Positions 1 through 5,989 of a stretch of DNA of 7,383 bases are shown piece after piece. The notes beneath the pieces are model-generated. The model was not told where the DNA came from and ran no database searches. It worked only from the letters and a program-made list of their open reading frames with translations. The DNA comes from Bordetella parapertussis (GTDB taxonomy: Bacteria; Pseudomonadota; Gammaproteobacteria; Burkholderiales; SG8-39), in assembly GCA_945869935.1 (NCBI GenBank), contig CAMBSA010000079.1, positions 1 through 7,383 on the forward strand. Direction: 5' to 3'. Position 1 is the stretch's first letter; each line of letters opens with the position of its first letter. The position numbers and the translations under genes are program-made.

Positions 1-541
1 GGAGAACAATTCGAGGGCTGCCGCTGCGCTCCGTGACGCCGGAGTCTTTGCAGCAGTTACGCGAGACAAGGTTTTCCCCGATGTCGACCACGCGATGGAG
101 TACGCGGAGGACGATCTGATTGCCGTGACAGCCGGGGATCGGGCCGGTGGAGAGTACCCGTTCGAGCGTATGGACATCACCCGTGGATGCAGCGCATCCG
201 AGCTTGCCGGGTTTCGCTCGGCGCTGGAGCGACGTGAATTTGCGCGCGGCGACGTGCTCGTCCGGGAGGGCGAGGACGGACACGAAATGCTCGTCCTGGC
301 CAGCGTTTCGGCGAGTGTGAACATGCGTCTGCCGGGCCACTCGTCTGTTGAGAGGCTGGTGACGTTCTCGCCCGGCACTGCATTCGGGGAGTTCGCATTG
401 CTTGACCGGGAAACACGCTCGGCGACGATCACCGCGGATGTCAGTTGCGTCTGCTAAGTGCTCGGCCGGGACCGATTCGAGGAACTTACCCGGTCGCAGC
501 ATGCCGTTGCGGTCAAGCTGCTCATCAATCTTGGCAAGGAG

Positions 542-545
542 CTAA
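542..545. repeat. Target-site duplication CTAA, left copy
   Basis: CTAA abuts the left end of the miniature element. It matches the copy at 646-649 and was part of the codons for Glu-Leu-Ser in the uninterrupted gene. Confidence 0.78.
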
Positions 546-645
546 GGAGCCACTGAACAAGGGGGCTACGCCCCCTCGTAACTCCCCCATCTCAGAGGGA
601 ACGCTGAACCTTCAAGCCTCGAAATTGGACTTGATCAGCGATTCC
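546..645. mobile_element. 100-bp MITE-like element with IS5-group-type ends
   Basis: The left end GGAGCCACTGAACAAG (546-561) and the reverse complement of the right end, GGAATCGCTGATCAAG (630-645), agree at 12 of 16 positions. The element is flanked by direct CTAA repeats at 542-545 and 646-649, which fits the YTAR-type 4-bp target duplication of the IS5 group. From memory, the ends also resemble IS5 termini (GGAA...AACAAGTCC). It carries no coding sequence, so it would need a transposase supplied in trans. Near its left end is a hairpin, AGGGGGC-TAC-GCCCCCT (560-576). The insertion interrupts the conserved C-terminus of the cNBD gene, and removing it restores the reading frame, which is independent proof of the boundaries. 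The exact IS parent is not identified. Confidence 0.8.
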
Positions 646-649
646 CTAA
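646..649. repeat. Target-site duplication CTAA, right copy
   Basis: CTAA abuts the right end of the miniature element. The gene resumes at once with the codons for Ser-Leu-Arg-Leu-Arg-Arg. Confidence 0.78.
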
Positions 650-773
650 GCCTTCGGTTAAGGCGGGCCAATCGGATGATTGCCCAGCTGGGCGACTGAA
701 GGATGATCTTCCCGGGCGGATCGGCGGGCCACCGTGGGCGGCCTTTGGGATGGAAGGGCGCCGTCCCGCGGTC

Positions 774-787
774 TTGACCTTCATCAA
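774..787. promoter_or_regulatory. FNR/DNR-type operator TTGAC-CTTC-ATCAA upstream of formate-THF ligase gene
   Basis: The site fits the Fnr/Anr/Dnr consensus TTGAT-N4-ATCAA with one change. The dyad extends by one base pair on each side (C773, G788). Its centre (780.5) lies 30.5 nt before the TATAGT hexamer at 811, the spacing of a class II activator site near -41.5. A sister site with the same spacing precedes the ThDP enzyme gene at 4061-4074. The binding protein could be the regulator encoded at 3326-3940 or a global Fnr/Anr elsewhere. Confidence 0.68.
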
Positions 788-810
788 GGCTCTTCTGCGC
801 GGGCGGTTCG

Positions 811-816
811 TATAGT
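811..816 (+). promoter_or_regulatory. Putative -10 element (TATAGT) of the formate-THF ligase promoter
   Basis: TATAGT matches TATAAT at five of six positions. There is no good -35 hexamer; the FNR-type dyad occupies that zone, as expected for an activator-dependent promoter. Transcription would start near 822, leaving a leader of about 42 nt before the ATG at 864. Confidence 0.55.
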
Positions 817-863
817 GCGATCCGACGGGCCTACTGCAGTCAACCATTAAATGCGGAGAAATC

Positions 864-2534
864 ATGCCAAACGATATCGAGATTGCACAGGCAGCGACGC
901 TGAAGCGGATCAGCGGAGTTGCGATGGAGAAGCTTGGAATCGCAGACGAGCATCTCGAGCCCTACGGTCATTTCAAGGCGAAAATTTCGCTCGACTACCT
1001 CGACAGCCTGAAGGATCGTCCCGACGGGAAACTGATCCTCGTGACCGCAATCAGCCCGACGCCCGCGGGAGAAGGCAAGACCACGACAACGGTCGGACTT
1101 GGCGATGCACTGAACCATATCGGCAAGCGAGCGCTGATTTGCCTGCGCGAGCCCTCGCTCGGGCCGGTGTTCGGCGTCAAGGGCGGTGCGGCGGGGGGCG
1201 GATACGCCCAGGTCGTTCCGATGGAGGACATCAACCTTCACTTCACGGGTGACTTTTCGGCGATTGCGCTCGCGAACAATCTGCTGGCGGCGATGATCGA
1301 TAACCATATTCATCACGGCAACGAACTCGGCATCGATCCGCGGCGCATCCAGTGGAAACGCGTGGTCGACATGAATGACCGAGCCTTGCGGGATATAGTG
1401 GTGGCGCTTGGTGGAACGGCGAACGGCTTCCCGCGCGAGGACGGCTTCGATATCGTGGTCGCATCGGAAGTGATGGCGATATTCTGTCTGGCGACTTCGC
1501 TTGAAGACCTGAAGAACCGCCTGGGCAACATCGTGGCTGCCTATACCCGCGACGGGCGCCCGGTTCGCGCGAGGGATTTGCAGGCGCATGGCGCGATGAC
1601 CGTTCTGCTCAAGGACGCACTCAAGCCGAACCTTGTGCAGACGCTTGAGAACAATCCGGCGTTCATTCATGGTGGTCCGTTCGCGAATATCGCGCACGGC
1701 TGCAATTCGGTGATCGCAACGCGCTCCGCGCTCAAGCTCGCGGACTATGTGGTTACCGAGGCGGGATTCGGAGCAGACCTTGGCGCGGAGAAATTTCTCG
1801 ACATCAAGTGCCGCAAGAGCGGGCTGCGTCCGTCGGCAGCGGTCATCGTCGCGACCGTCCGCGCGATGAAGTATCACGGTGGCGCCGACCTGAAGACTCT
1901 GACCCAGGAGGATGTGCCTGCGCTCGAGCGCGGGATCGTCAACCTCGAGAGGCATGTGGACAACGTGAAGAACGTGTACGGCATCCCGTGCGTGGTGTCG
2001 ATCAACAAGTTCAACAGCGACACCTCCGCGGAAATCGAGGTGTTGCGCTCGCGCATGGCGAAGCTCGGCGTGCCGGTCGTTCTCGCAACGCATTGGGGTG
2101 ACGGAGGCAAGGGGGCGGCAGAACTTGCGCGGATTGTCGTTGGTCTCGCCGAAGGCAAGAGTTCACCTACCTTTGTCTACGACGACGCGGATACGCTCTG
2201 GGAAAAAATCGAGAAGATCGCGAAAAAGGTCTACCGTGCTTCGGGTGTTACCGCCGAGACGAAGGTGCGCAACCAGATCAAGAAGTTGCAGGAGGACGGT
2301 TACGGACACTACCCGGTATGCGTCGCGAAGACGCAGTCCTCCTTTTCCACCGACGCGTCGCTTCGCGGTGCGCCTGAGGCCCACACGGTCAACATCCGGG
2401 AGGTAAGGCTGGCTGCCGGTGCGGAGTTTGTGGTCATGGTGTGCGGCGACATCATGACGATGCCCGGTCTGCCCAAGGTGCCTTCGGCCGCCAAGATTGA
2501 TCTGGTGGATGGAAAGGTGGTCGGCCTGTTTTGA
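864..2534 (+). CDS. fhs: Formate-tetrahydrofolate ligase (10-formyl-THF synthetase)
   Basis: This cytoplasmic enzyme makes 10-formyl-THF from formate, THF and ATP. At 556 residues it has the usual length for the bacterial single-function family. The P-loop reads [11 protein letters not shown] (residues 66-76). The family signature [20 protein letters not shown] lies at 97-116 and continues to HFTGD by 130. The [14 protein letters not shown] block (269-282) and [12 protein letters not shown] (329-340) are present, and the C-terminus carries [12 protein letters not shown]. The start ATG has GGAGAA at 855-860 in front of it. The promoter upstream has an FNR-type site. Here the enzyme probably captures formate freed by the formyl-CoA enzymes encoded 1.6 kb downstream, since both units share the same kind of operator. 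It could also simply serve general C1 supply. Also called ftfL in methylotroph and related genomes. No anomalies seen. Confidence 0.96.
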   Translation: MPNDIEIAQAATLKRISGVAMEKLGIADEHLEPYGHFKAKISLDYLDSLKDRPDGKLILVTAISPTPAGEGKTTTTVGLGDALNHIGKRALICLREPSLGPVFGVKGGAAGGGYAQVVPMEDINLHFTGDFSAIALANNLLAAMIDNHIHHGNELGIDPRRIQWKRVVDMNDRALRDIVVALGGTANGFPREDGFDIVVASEVMAIFCLATSLEDLKNRLGNIVAAYTRDGRPVRARDLQAHGAMTVLLKDALKPNLVQTLENNPAFIHGGPFANIAHGCNSVIATRSALKLADYVVTEAGFGADLGAEKFLDIKCRKSGLRPSAAVIVATVRAMKYHGGADLKTLTQEDVPALERGIVNLERHVDNVKNVYGIPCVVSINKFNSDTSAEIEVLRSRMAKLGVPVVLATHWGDGGKGAAELARIVVGLAEGKSSPTFVYDDADTLWEKIEKIAKKVYRASGVTAETKVRNQIKKLQEDGYGHYPVCVAKTQSSFSTDASLRGAPEAHTVNIREVRLAAGAEFVVMVCGDIMTMPGLPKVPSAAKIDLVDGKVVGLF

Positions 2535-2575
2535 GGCGATCGGTTCAGGGCCTCGTCACGCCGCTCTGCGCTGTG

Positions 2576-2581
2576 TAGAAT
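2576..2581 (+). promoter_or_regulatory. Putative -10 element (TAGAAT) of the terC-family gene promoter
   Basis: TAGAAT is preceded by TGTG and followed by CGCGGCTT, a layout common in betaproteobacterial promoters. No convincing -35 hexamer is visible at 16-18 nt upstream. It lies 30 nt before the ATG at 2611. It suggests the gene is transcribed on its own as well as by read-through from the ligase gene. Confidence 0.4.
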
Positions 2582-2610
2582 CGCGGCTTCTTGTTAGGAG
2601 CAAAATTCTC

Positions 2611-3321
2611 ATGACCGAGATGCTGAGCGCGCCGGAGTTCTGGATCAGCCTGCTGAAGATTATTTGGGTGAACCTGCTGCTGTCCGGCGATAACGCGGTG
2701 GTCATTGCGCTTGCGTTGAGGTCGCTTCCTCCGCAGCAGCAGAAGAAGGCAATCTTCTGGGGAAGCGCCGCGGCGATCATCCTGCGGATCATCCTCACGG
2801 TATTCGCGGTCGCGCTCCTGACGTTGCCCTACCTCAAGCTGGTGGGCGGAGTTCTGCTGATTTGGATCGGCGTGCAGTTGCTCACGCCCGACGACGGGGA
2901 TGACAACATCCATTCGAGCGACAACCTGATGACGGCGATTCGTACGATTCTCGTCGCGGATCTGGTGATGAGCCTGGACAACGTGCTCGCGGTCGCAGCC
3001 GCTGCGGACACCGCGCCTGAGGCGGCGAAGTTGCCGCTCTTGATCATCGGCCTCGCGATTTCGATTCCGATCGTAATTTTTGGTTCCACGATTGTCCTTC
3101 ACCTGATGGAGCGTTTCCCGATGATCATCAGCTTTGGCGCCGTGCTTCTCGGCTGGATCGCCGGCGAGATGATGGTGGACGATCCTGCGGTCAAGGCCTG
3201 GGTGCACGACAACGCGGCCTGGATGCATTCATTCCGGGTGGCCGCGATTTTTGGTGCGGCGCTGGTAGTTGCGATCGGCATGTATCTCGGACGCCGAAAG
3301 CCCGGCCCCCACGAGGCTTGA
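2611..3321 (+). CDS. TerC-family integral membrane protein (YjbE/YkoY-like), putative metal-ion exporter
   Basis: The 236-residue product has about seven hydrophobic segments (roughly 12-37, 47-69, 73-91, 110-133, 141-165, 171-187, 207-226). Two family motifs are visible: SGDNAVVIALA at 25-35 and VADLVMSLDNVLAVA at 115-129. Their Asp-Asn pairs (27-28, 123-124) are the conserved polar residues inside the membrane. Family members in other bacteria take part in manganese export or in loading exported metalloenzymes; the substrate here is not known. The frame is open further upstream (to 2497, inside the ligase gene), but ATG 2611 is chosen because TAGGAG (2595-2600) precedes it and homology begins there. 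The ATG at 2620 is a possible alternative. It ends 4 nt before the stop of the convergent regulator gene. No evident link to the formyl-group genes. Confidence 0.87.
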   Translation: MTEMLSAPEFWISLLKIIWVNLLLSGDNAVVIALALRSLPPQQQKKAIFWGSAAAIILRIILTVFAVALLTLPYLKLVGGVLLIWIGVQLLTPDDGDDNIHSSDNLMTAIRTILVADLVMSLDNVLAVAAAADTAPEAAKLPLLIIGLAISIPIVIFGSTIVLHLMERFPMIISFGAVLLGWIAGEMMVDDPAVKAWVHDNAAWMHSFRVAAIFGAALVVAIGMYLGRRKPGPHEA

Positions 3322-3327
3322 CGCCTC
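3313..3327. terminator. Small hairpin between convergent stops (weak bidirectional terminator candidate)
   Basis: GAGGC-TTGAC-GCCTC forms a 5-bp stem with a 5-nt loop spanning both stop codons (3319-3321 plus, 3326-3328 minus). No T-run follows on either strand, so intrinsic termination is uncertain. It may only limit read-through between the convergent genes. Confidence 0.25.
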
Positions 3328-3940
3328 AGCCGACCCCTCCCGCGCGTTGTTTCAGCCGGGAGAGTGTCTCCGGCGTGAGATTGAGATAGGACGCGAGTTC
3401 CTTCTTCGGAATGCGTCCGAGAAGGTCTTCATGCTTGCGCGTGAACCGGGCGAGCCGCCCGGGGGCGTCCAGTAGGTGAAGCGTGATCGTGTGCGCCATG
3501 ATCTCCGACATGACGCGCATGACCTCATACTCGAAGCGTCGCTTGATTTCCTCGTGACGATCGAGGAATTCGGTCCAGTGCGGCATGGACATGGTTGCCA
3601 GTCGGACCTTGGTCACTGCCTGGATGCTGTAAGGGATCGGTGTTTTCAGGCGCCACGCGGCATACGAGGTGTCCATGTCGGTTTCCGCGGCGAAGCGAAG
3701 AATCATTTCCTTGCCCTGCGGGTTCGATACGCCGCGCTTGAGGATGCCTTCGAGAACAAAGAACTGTTCCATGTTGGTGGCACCCTGACGCACCAGTGTT
3801 TCGCCCTTGCGGTGCTCAACAATTTCCAACTGGGGTTCGAGTTCCGCCCATACGGATGCCGGCAGCTCGCGCAGGATGAGGTTCTGCTTGAGTTGCAGTC
3901 GTATGGTGTTGCGTTGCGGATGGGTGGCGATGGCGGACAT
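3326..3940 (-). CDS. Crp/Fnr-family transcriptional regulator lacking cysteines
   Basis: The 204-residue protein has an N-terminal cNBD-like sensor fold (KGETLVRQGATNMEQFFVLEG, residues 45-65; strands to about 118), a long dimerisation helix (about 121-157) and a C-terminal winged helix. The recognition helix contains LTPETLSRLKQR (188-199). Its E191, S194 and R195 match the E-x-x-S-R pattern that Fnr uses to read TTGA half-sites. There is no cysteine anywhere, so an oxygen-sensing Fe-S cluster as in classical Fnr is excluded, and the Arg-Ser cAMP signature of Crp is not seen; the effector is unknown. ATG 3940 is the first start after an in-frame stop; its ribosome site is weak. It is divergent from the ThDP enzyme gene, with a perfect TTGAC-N4-GTCAA site in the 247-nt gap. 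This makes it the best local candidate to control the formyl-CoA genes and the ligase gene. Confidence 0.88.
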   Translation of the reverse strand: MSAIATHPQRNTIRLQLKQNLILRELPASVWAELEPQLEIVEHRKGETLVRQGATNMEQFFVLEGILKRGVSNPQGKEMILRFAAETDMDTSYAAWRLKTPIPYSIQAVTKVRLATMSMPHWTEFLDRHEEIKRRFEYEVMRVMSEIMAHTITLHLLDAPGRLARFTRKHEDLLGRIPKKELASYLNLTPETLSRLKQRAGGVG

Positions 3941-3973
3941 GCTCTGTGCAGTTTAATTCCTTCAGGGCCATGC

Positions 3974-4016
3974 GGGGGGCGGGGGCTACCGGGGGGGCGG
4001 TTGACGCGGGCGGCGG
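3974..4016 (+). other. G-run cluster with G-quadruplex potential in the divergent intergenic region
   Basis: Runs of 6, 5, 7, 3 and 3 G occur on the plus strand (3974-3979, 3981-3985, 3991-3997, 4008-4010, 4014-4016). The first four have loops of 1, 5 and 10 nt. The cluster lies just upstream of the regulator start, and any regulator mRNA leader there would be C-rich. Rest of the 247-nt gap: operator and promoter of the ThDP gene, and leader hairpins. Confidence 0.4.
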
Positions 4017-4060
4017 GCAGGCATTGGGTGCTCCGTAATCGGTGACTTAGTCGCGAACTG

Positions 4061-4074
4061 TTGACCTCCGTCAA
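4061..4074. promoter_or_regulatory. Perfect FNR/DNR-type operator TTGAC-CTCC-GTCAA upstream of the ThDP enzyme gene
   Basis: This is a complete inverted repeat with 5-bp arms and a 4-nt spacer. Its centre (4067.5) lies 30.5 nt before TAAACT (4098-4103), the same geometry as at the ligase promoter. This places it near -41.5 for a start at about 4109. It also lies 120 nt upstream of the divergent regulator gene, so it could mediate autoregulation. Confidence 0.7.
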
Positions 4075-4095
4075 GGCCATCGACGGGGCCGTCTT

Positions 4096-4103
4096 TCTAA
4101 ACT
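4096..4103 (+). promoter_or_regulatory. Putative -10 region of the ThDP enzyme promoter
   Basis: TCTAAACT holds two overlapping 4-of-6 matches to TATAAT (4096-4101 and 4098-4103). With the upstream FNR-type dyad it makes a plausible class II activated promoter. The leader of about 80 nt contains two small hairpins (AGCAGC 4117-4122 with GCTGCT 4127-4132; CGCAA 4140-4144 with TTGCG 4150-4154). Confidence 0.42.
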
Positions 4104-4187
4104 CACTTACCCTTTAAGCAGCGCCAGCTGCTCATCCCTCGCAATCGGTTTGCGGAGGGCCAAGGGTACAACTCACAGGAGAGCGCA

Positions 4188-5900
4188 ATGGGCAGCTTGG
4201 AACCCCAGGTATCGAGCGAAACGCAGCGCGAGGCAGAGACCATATCCGGCGGGCAGATTGTCGCGAAAATGCTCAAGCAGGAAGGGATCGAGCATATATT
4301 CACGATCTCCGGCGGCCATATCATCGACACCTACAACGGATGTATAGATGAGGGTATCCGTATTGTCGATGTGCGCCATGAGCAGGTGGCGGCGCATGCG
4401 GCGGACGCCTACGCGCGTATCACCGGGCTGGGATGCGCGATTGTCACCGCGGGGCCGGGCACCACGGACGCGGTGACTGGTGTGGCGAATGCTTTTCGCG
4501 CGGAGTCGCCGATGTTGCTGATCGGTGGAAATGGCCCGCTGAGGCAGTACCGGATGGGTTCGCTGCAGGAACTGCGGCATGTGGACATGATGGCGCCGAT
4601 CAGCAAGTTTGCATCGACGGTGATGACCACCGAGCGCGTCGGCGAAATGATGGGGCAGGCGTTTCGCGAGATGTACAACGGGGCGCCTGGCCCGGGCTTC
4701 CTCGAGATACCGCATGACATCATGGACGGCAAGGTCGATGTTTCCAAGGTGAGGTACCCGAAGAATTTCCGCGTACGCGGTTCCGATGGAAGCGCGGTCC
4801 CGGAGTTTCTCGGTGATCCGAAGACGGTGCAGCAGGTCGCCGAGCTGATCGCGGGAGCCGAGCGGCCGGTCGCGCTGTTTGGCACGCAACTGCGGACCTG
4901 CCGTGGCCATGACGCGCTTGACCGATTCGCACGTCAGTTCAACGTGCCGATTTACGTCAACGGCGCGGCGCGGGGATCGCTCCCGCGTGCGCACCCGTAC
5001 AATTTCATGCCCTCGCGCAAGACCGCGTTCGACAACGCGGACGTAATTCTTCTTGCAGGCACGCCGCTGGACTTCCGCATGGGCTACGGCCGGCGCCTGA
5101 ATCCCAAGGCGAAGATCGTCATCCTCGACATGGACTATCGGAACGTCGGTCATAACCGTGATTTCGACTTTGGCCTGGTCGGAAACCTGCGCACGGTGCT
5201 CAACGCGATGTGCGAGGCGTCCAAGGGCGATGTGTCGCGCAGGCACGATCCATTCATAAAGATGCTCCGAGAGGACGAGGAAAAGGCCGGGAGCAAGAAT
5301 GACAAGCTCATCGCGGCCAACGAGACGCCAATCCACCCTGTGCGCCTGTGCCATGAAATCAACGAGTTCCTCCTTGAGGATACGGTCTATATCGGCGACG
5401 GCGGCGATATCGTCACGTTCTCCGGCAGCATCGTGAAGCCGCAGAAGCCGGGCGGATGGATGGACCCGGGTCCTTTGGGCACGCTGGGTGTGGGCACGGG
5501 CTTTGCGATGGCCTCCAAGCTCGCGCAGCCCGAGCGCGACGTGGTGGTGCTGTTTGGAGACGGCTCGTTCGGTTTGACAGGATTTGATTTCGAGACGATG
5601 GTCCGGAACAAACTGCCGTTTGTCGGCGTGATCGGCAACAACGCTTCGTGGAACCAGATCCGCTTCGGTCAGGAGCGCAAGTATCCCGGTCGCGGGGACG
5701 TGGGCAACGTGCTTGAGGACGTTCGCTTCGACAAGTTCGCGGAAGCGATGGGAGGGCTGGGCATACGCGTGACCCGGCCGGAAGATATCCGCCCCGCGCT
5801 GGAGAAGGCAAGAGCGTCCGGCCGCCCTGCGCTGGTGGATGTAGTGATCAATCGGGAAGCGTATTCTTCCGGGACGCAGAACCAGACCATGTACAAATAA
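4188..5900 (+). CDS. ThDP-dependent 2-hydroxyacyl-CoA lyase / oxalyl-CoA decarboxylase-like enzyme
   Basis: The 570-residue protein has the three-domain ThDP fold: an N-terminal pyrimidine-binding domain with catalytic Glu65 in RHEQVAAHAADAYAR, a central domain (about 210-345), and a C-terminal pyrophosphate domain with GDGS at 457-460 and Asn-Asn at 484-485, the usual Mg-ThDP motif. The stretch GPLGTLGVGTGFAMASKL (428-445) and GNNASWNQI (483-491) look closest to human ILVBL (HACL2) and acetolactate-synthase-like proteins. Where classical oxalyl-CoA decarboxylase has Tyr120-Glu121 and Tyr483, this protein appears to have Leu126-Gln127 and Asn489 (alignment from memory). The neighbouring formyl-CoA-transferase-like gene argues that formyl-CoA is a product. 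Likely reaction: cleavage of a 2-hydroxyacyl-CoA to a carbonyl compound plus formyl-CoA, or oxalyl-CoA decarboxylation. AGGAG at 4177-4181 supports the start. First gene of an operon under an FNR-type site. Confidence 0.8.
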   Translation: MGSLEPQVSSETQREAETISGGQIVAKMLKQEGIEHIFTISGGHIIDTYNGCIDEGIRIVDVRHEQVAAHAADAYARITGLGCAIVTAGPGTTDAVTGVANAFRAESPMLLIGGNGPLRQYRMGSLQELRHVDMMAPISKFASTVMTTERVGEMMGQAFREMYNGAPGPGFLEIPHDIMDGKVDVSKVRYPKNFRVRGSDGSAVPEFLGDPKTVQQVAELIAGAERPVALFGTQLRTCRGHDALDRFARQFNVPIYVNGAARGSLPRAHPYNFMPSRKTAFDNADVILLAGTPLDFRMGYGRRLNPKAKIVILDMDYRNVGHNRDFDFGLVGNLRTVLNAMCEASKGDVSRRHDPFIKMLREDEEKAGSKNDKLIAANETPIHPVRLCHEINEFLLEDTVYIGDGGDIVTFSGSIVKPQKPGGWMDPGPLGTLGVGTGFAMASKLAQPERDVVVLFGDGSFGLTGFDFETMVRNKLPFVGVIGNNASWNQIRFGQERKYPGRGDVGNVLEDVRFDKFAEAMGGLGIRVTRPEDIRPALEKARASGRPALVDVVINREAYSSGTQNQTMYK

Positions 5901-5933
5901 TCAGCCCGACGGCGCCGGTGTGCGCTGTCGCTC

Positions 5934-5969
5934 GCGCGGGATGGACGGGACTTTCCGGCCATCCCGCGC
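5934..5969 (+). other. Strong intercistronic hairpin, possible attenuator or mRNA-stability element
   Basis: GCGCGGGATGG (5934-5944) pairs perfectly with 5959-5969, 11 bp, and three further G-C pairs form inside after one mismatch. TTTT follows at 5974-5977, four bases after the stem, then the frc ribosome site GGAGA at 5978-5982. The T-run is short for a full intrinsic terminator. Partial termination, RNA processing or control of translation of the next gene are all possible. Confidence 0.6.
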
Positions 5970-5989
5970 AGCCTTTTGGAGAATCGCAG

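Larger units (their letters stand above)
1..699 (+). pseudogene. Broken C-terminal STAS + cyclic-nucleotide-binding domain (cNBD) protein (5' end outside window)
   Basis: Reading from base 2, the frame begins with the end of a STAS-like domain (motif AGVFAAV, then FPDVDHAMEYAEDDLI). A cNBD follows: GDVLVREGEDG, then the cassette PGTAFGEFALLD with RSATITAD at about 364-437. This order is typical of the C-terminus of SulP-type anion permeases and some glutaminases; the catalytic or membrane part lies off the left edge, so the choice is open. The frame stops at TAA 455-457, but the same frame continues as VLGRDRFEELTRSQHAVAVK, as the family normally does after a C-Y-V-L motif, so this is a Tyr-to-stop change without frameshift. 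The frame then meets a 100-bp insertion at 546-645 and stops at 556. After the insertion the expected end, LRLRRANRMIAQLGD, resumes in another frame and stops at 697-699. Excising element plus one CTAA copy (104 bp) rejoins GKEL to SLRLRRAN exactly. Two independent lesions make loss of the full-length product likely, although a truncated protein could still be made. Confidence 0.82.

Noticed and set aside
840..2093. 417-codon minus-strand open frame opposite the formate-THF ligase gene
   Set aside because: It is a GC-rich antisense shadow of a well-conserved enzyme, rich in Arg/His, with no recognisable motif.
2533..2554. GAGGC...GCCTC pairing just after the ligase stop as a terminator
   Set aside because: Only 5 bp with a 12-nt loop and no T-run; too weak to call.
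2497..2610. Longer N-terminus for the terC-family protein
   Set aside because: The extra 38 residues overlap the ligase gene in another frame and have no family similarity; TAGGAG points to ATG 2611.
2545..3228. 227-codon minus-strand open frame opposite the terC-family gene
   Set aside because: Its composition (Arg, His, Gln, Asp rich) mirrors the hydrophobic codons of the membrane protein; no independent support.
3337..3362. CTCCCG...CGGGAG pairing within the regulator 3' end as a terminator
   Set aside because: It is inside coding sequence with a 14-nt loop and no T-run.
3476..4045. 189-codon plus-strand open frame opposite the regulator
   Set aside because: Antisense to a clear Crp/Fnr protein; no ribosome site or homology seen.
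4173..5354. 393-codon minus-strand open frame opposite the ThDP enzyme gene
   Set aside because: Same shadow pattern; the plus strand carries all ThDP motifs and a good ribosome site.
5574..5590. TTGAC...TTTGA pair as a third FNR-type operator
   Set aside because: The half-sites are in direct, not inverted, order and lie inside the ThDP coding region.
5918..5989. Longer N-terminus for the CoA transferase
   Set aside because: It would translate the intercistronic hairpin; GGAGA and homology both start at ATG 5990.
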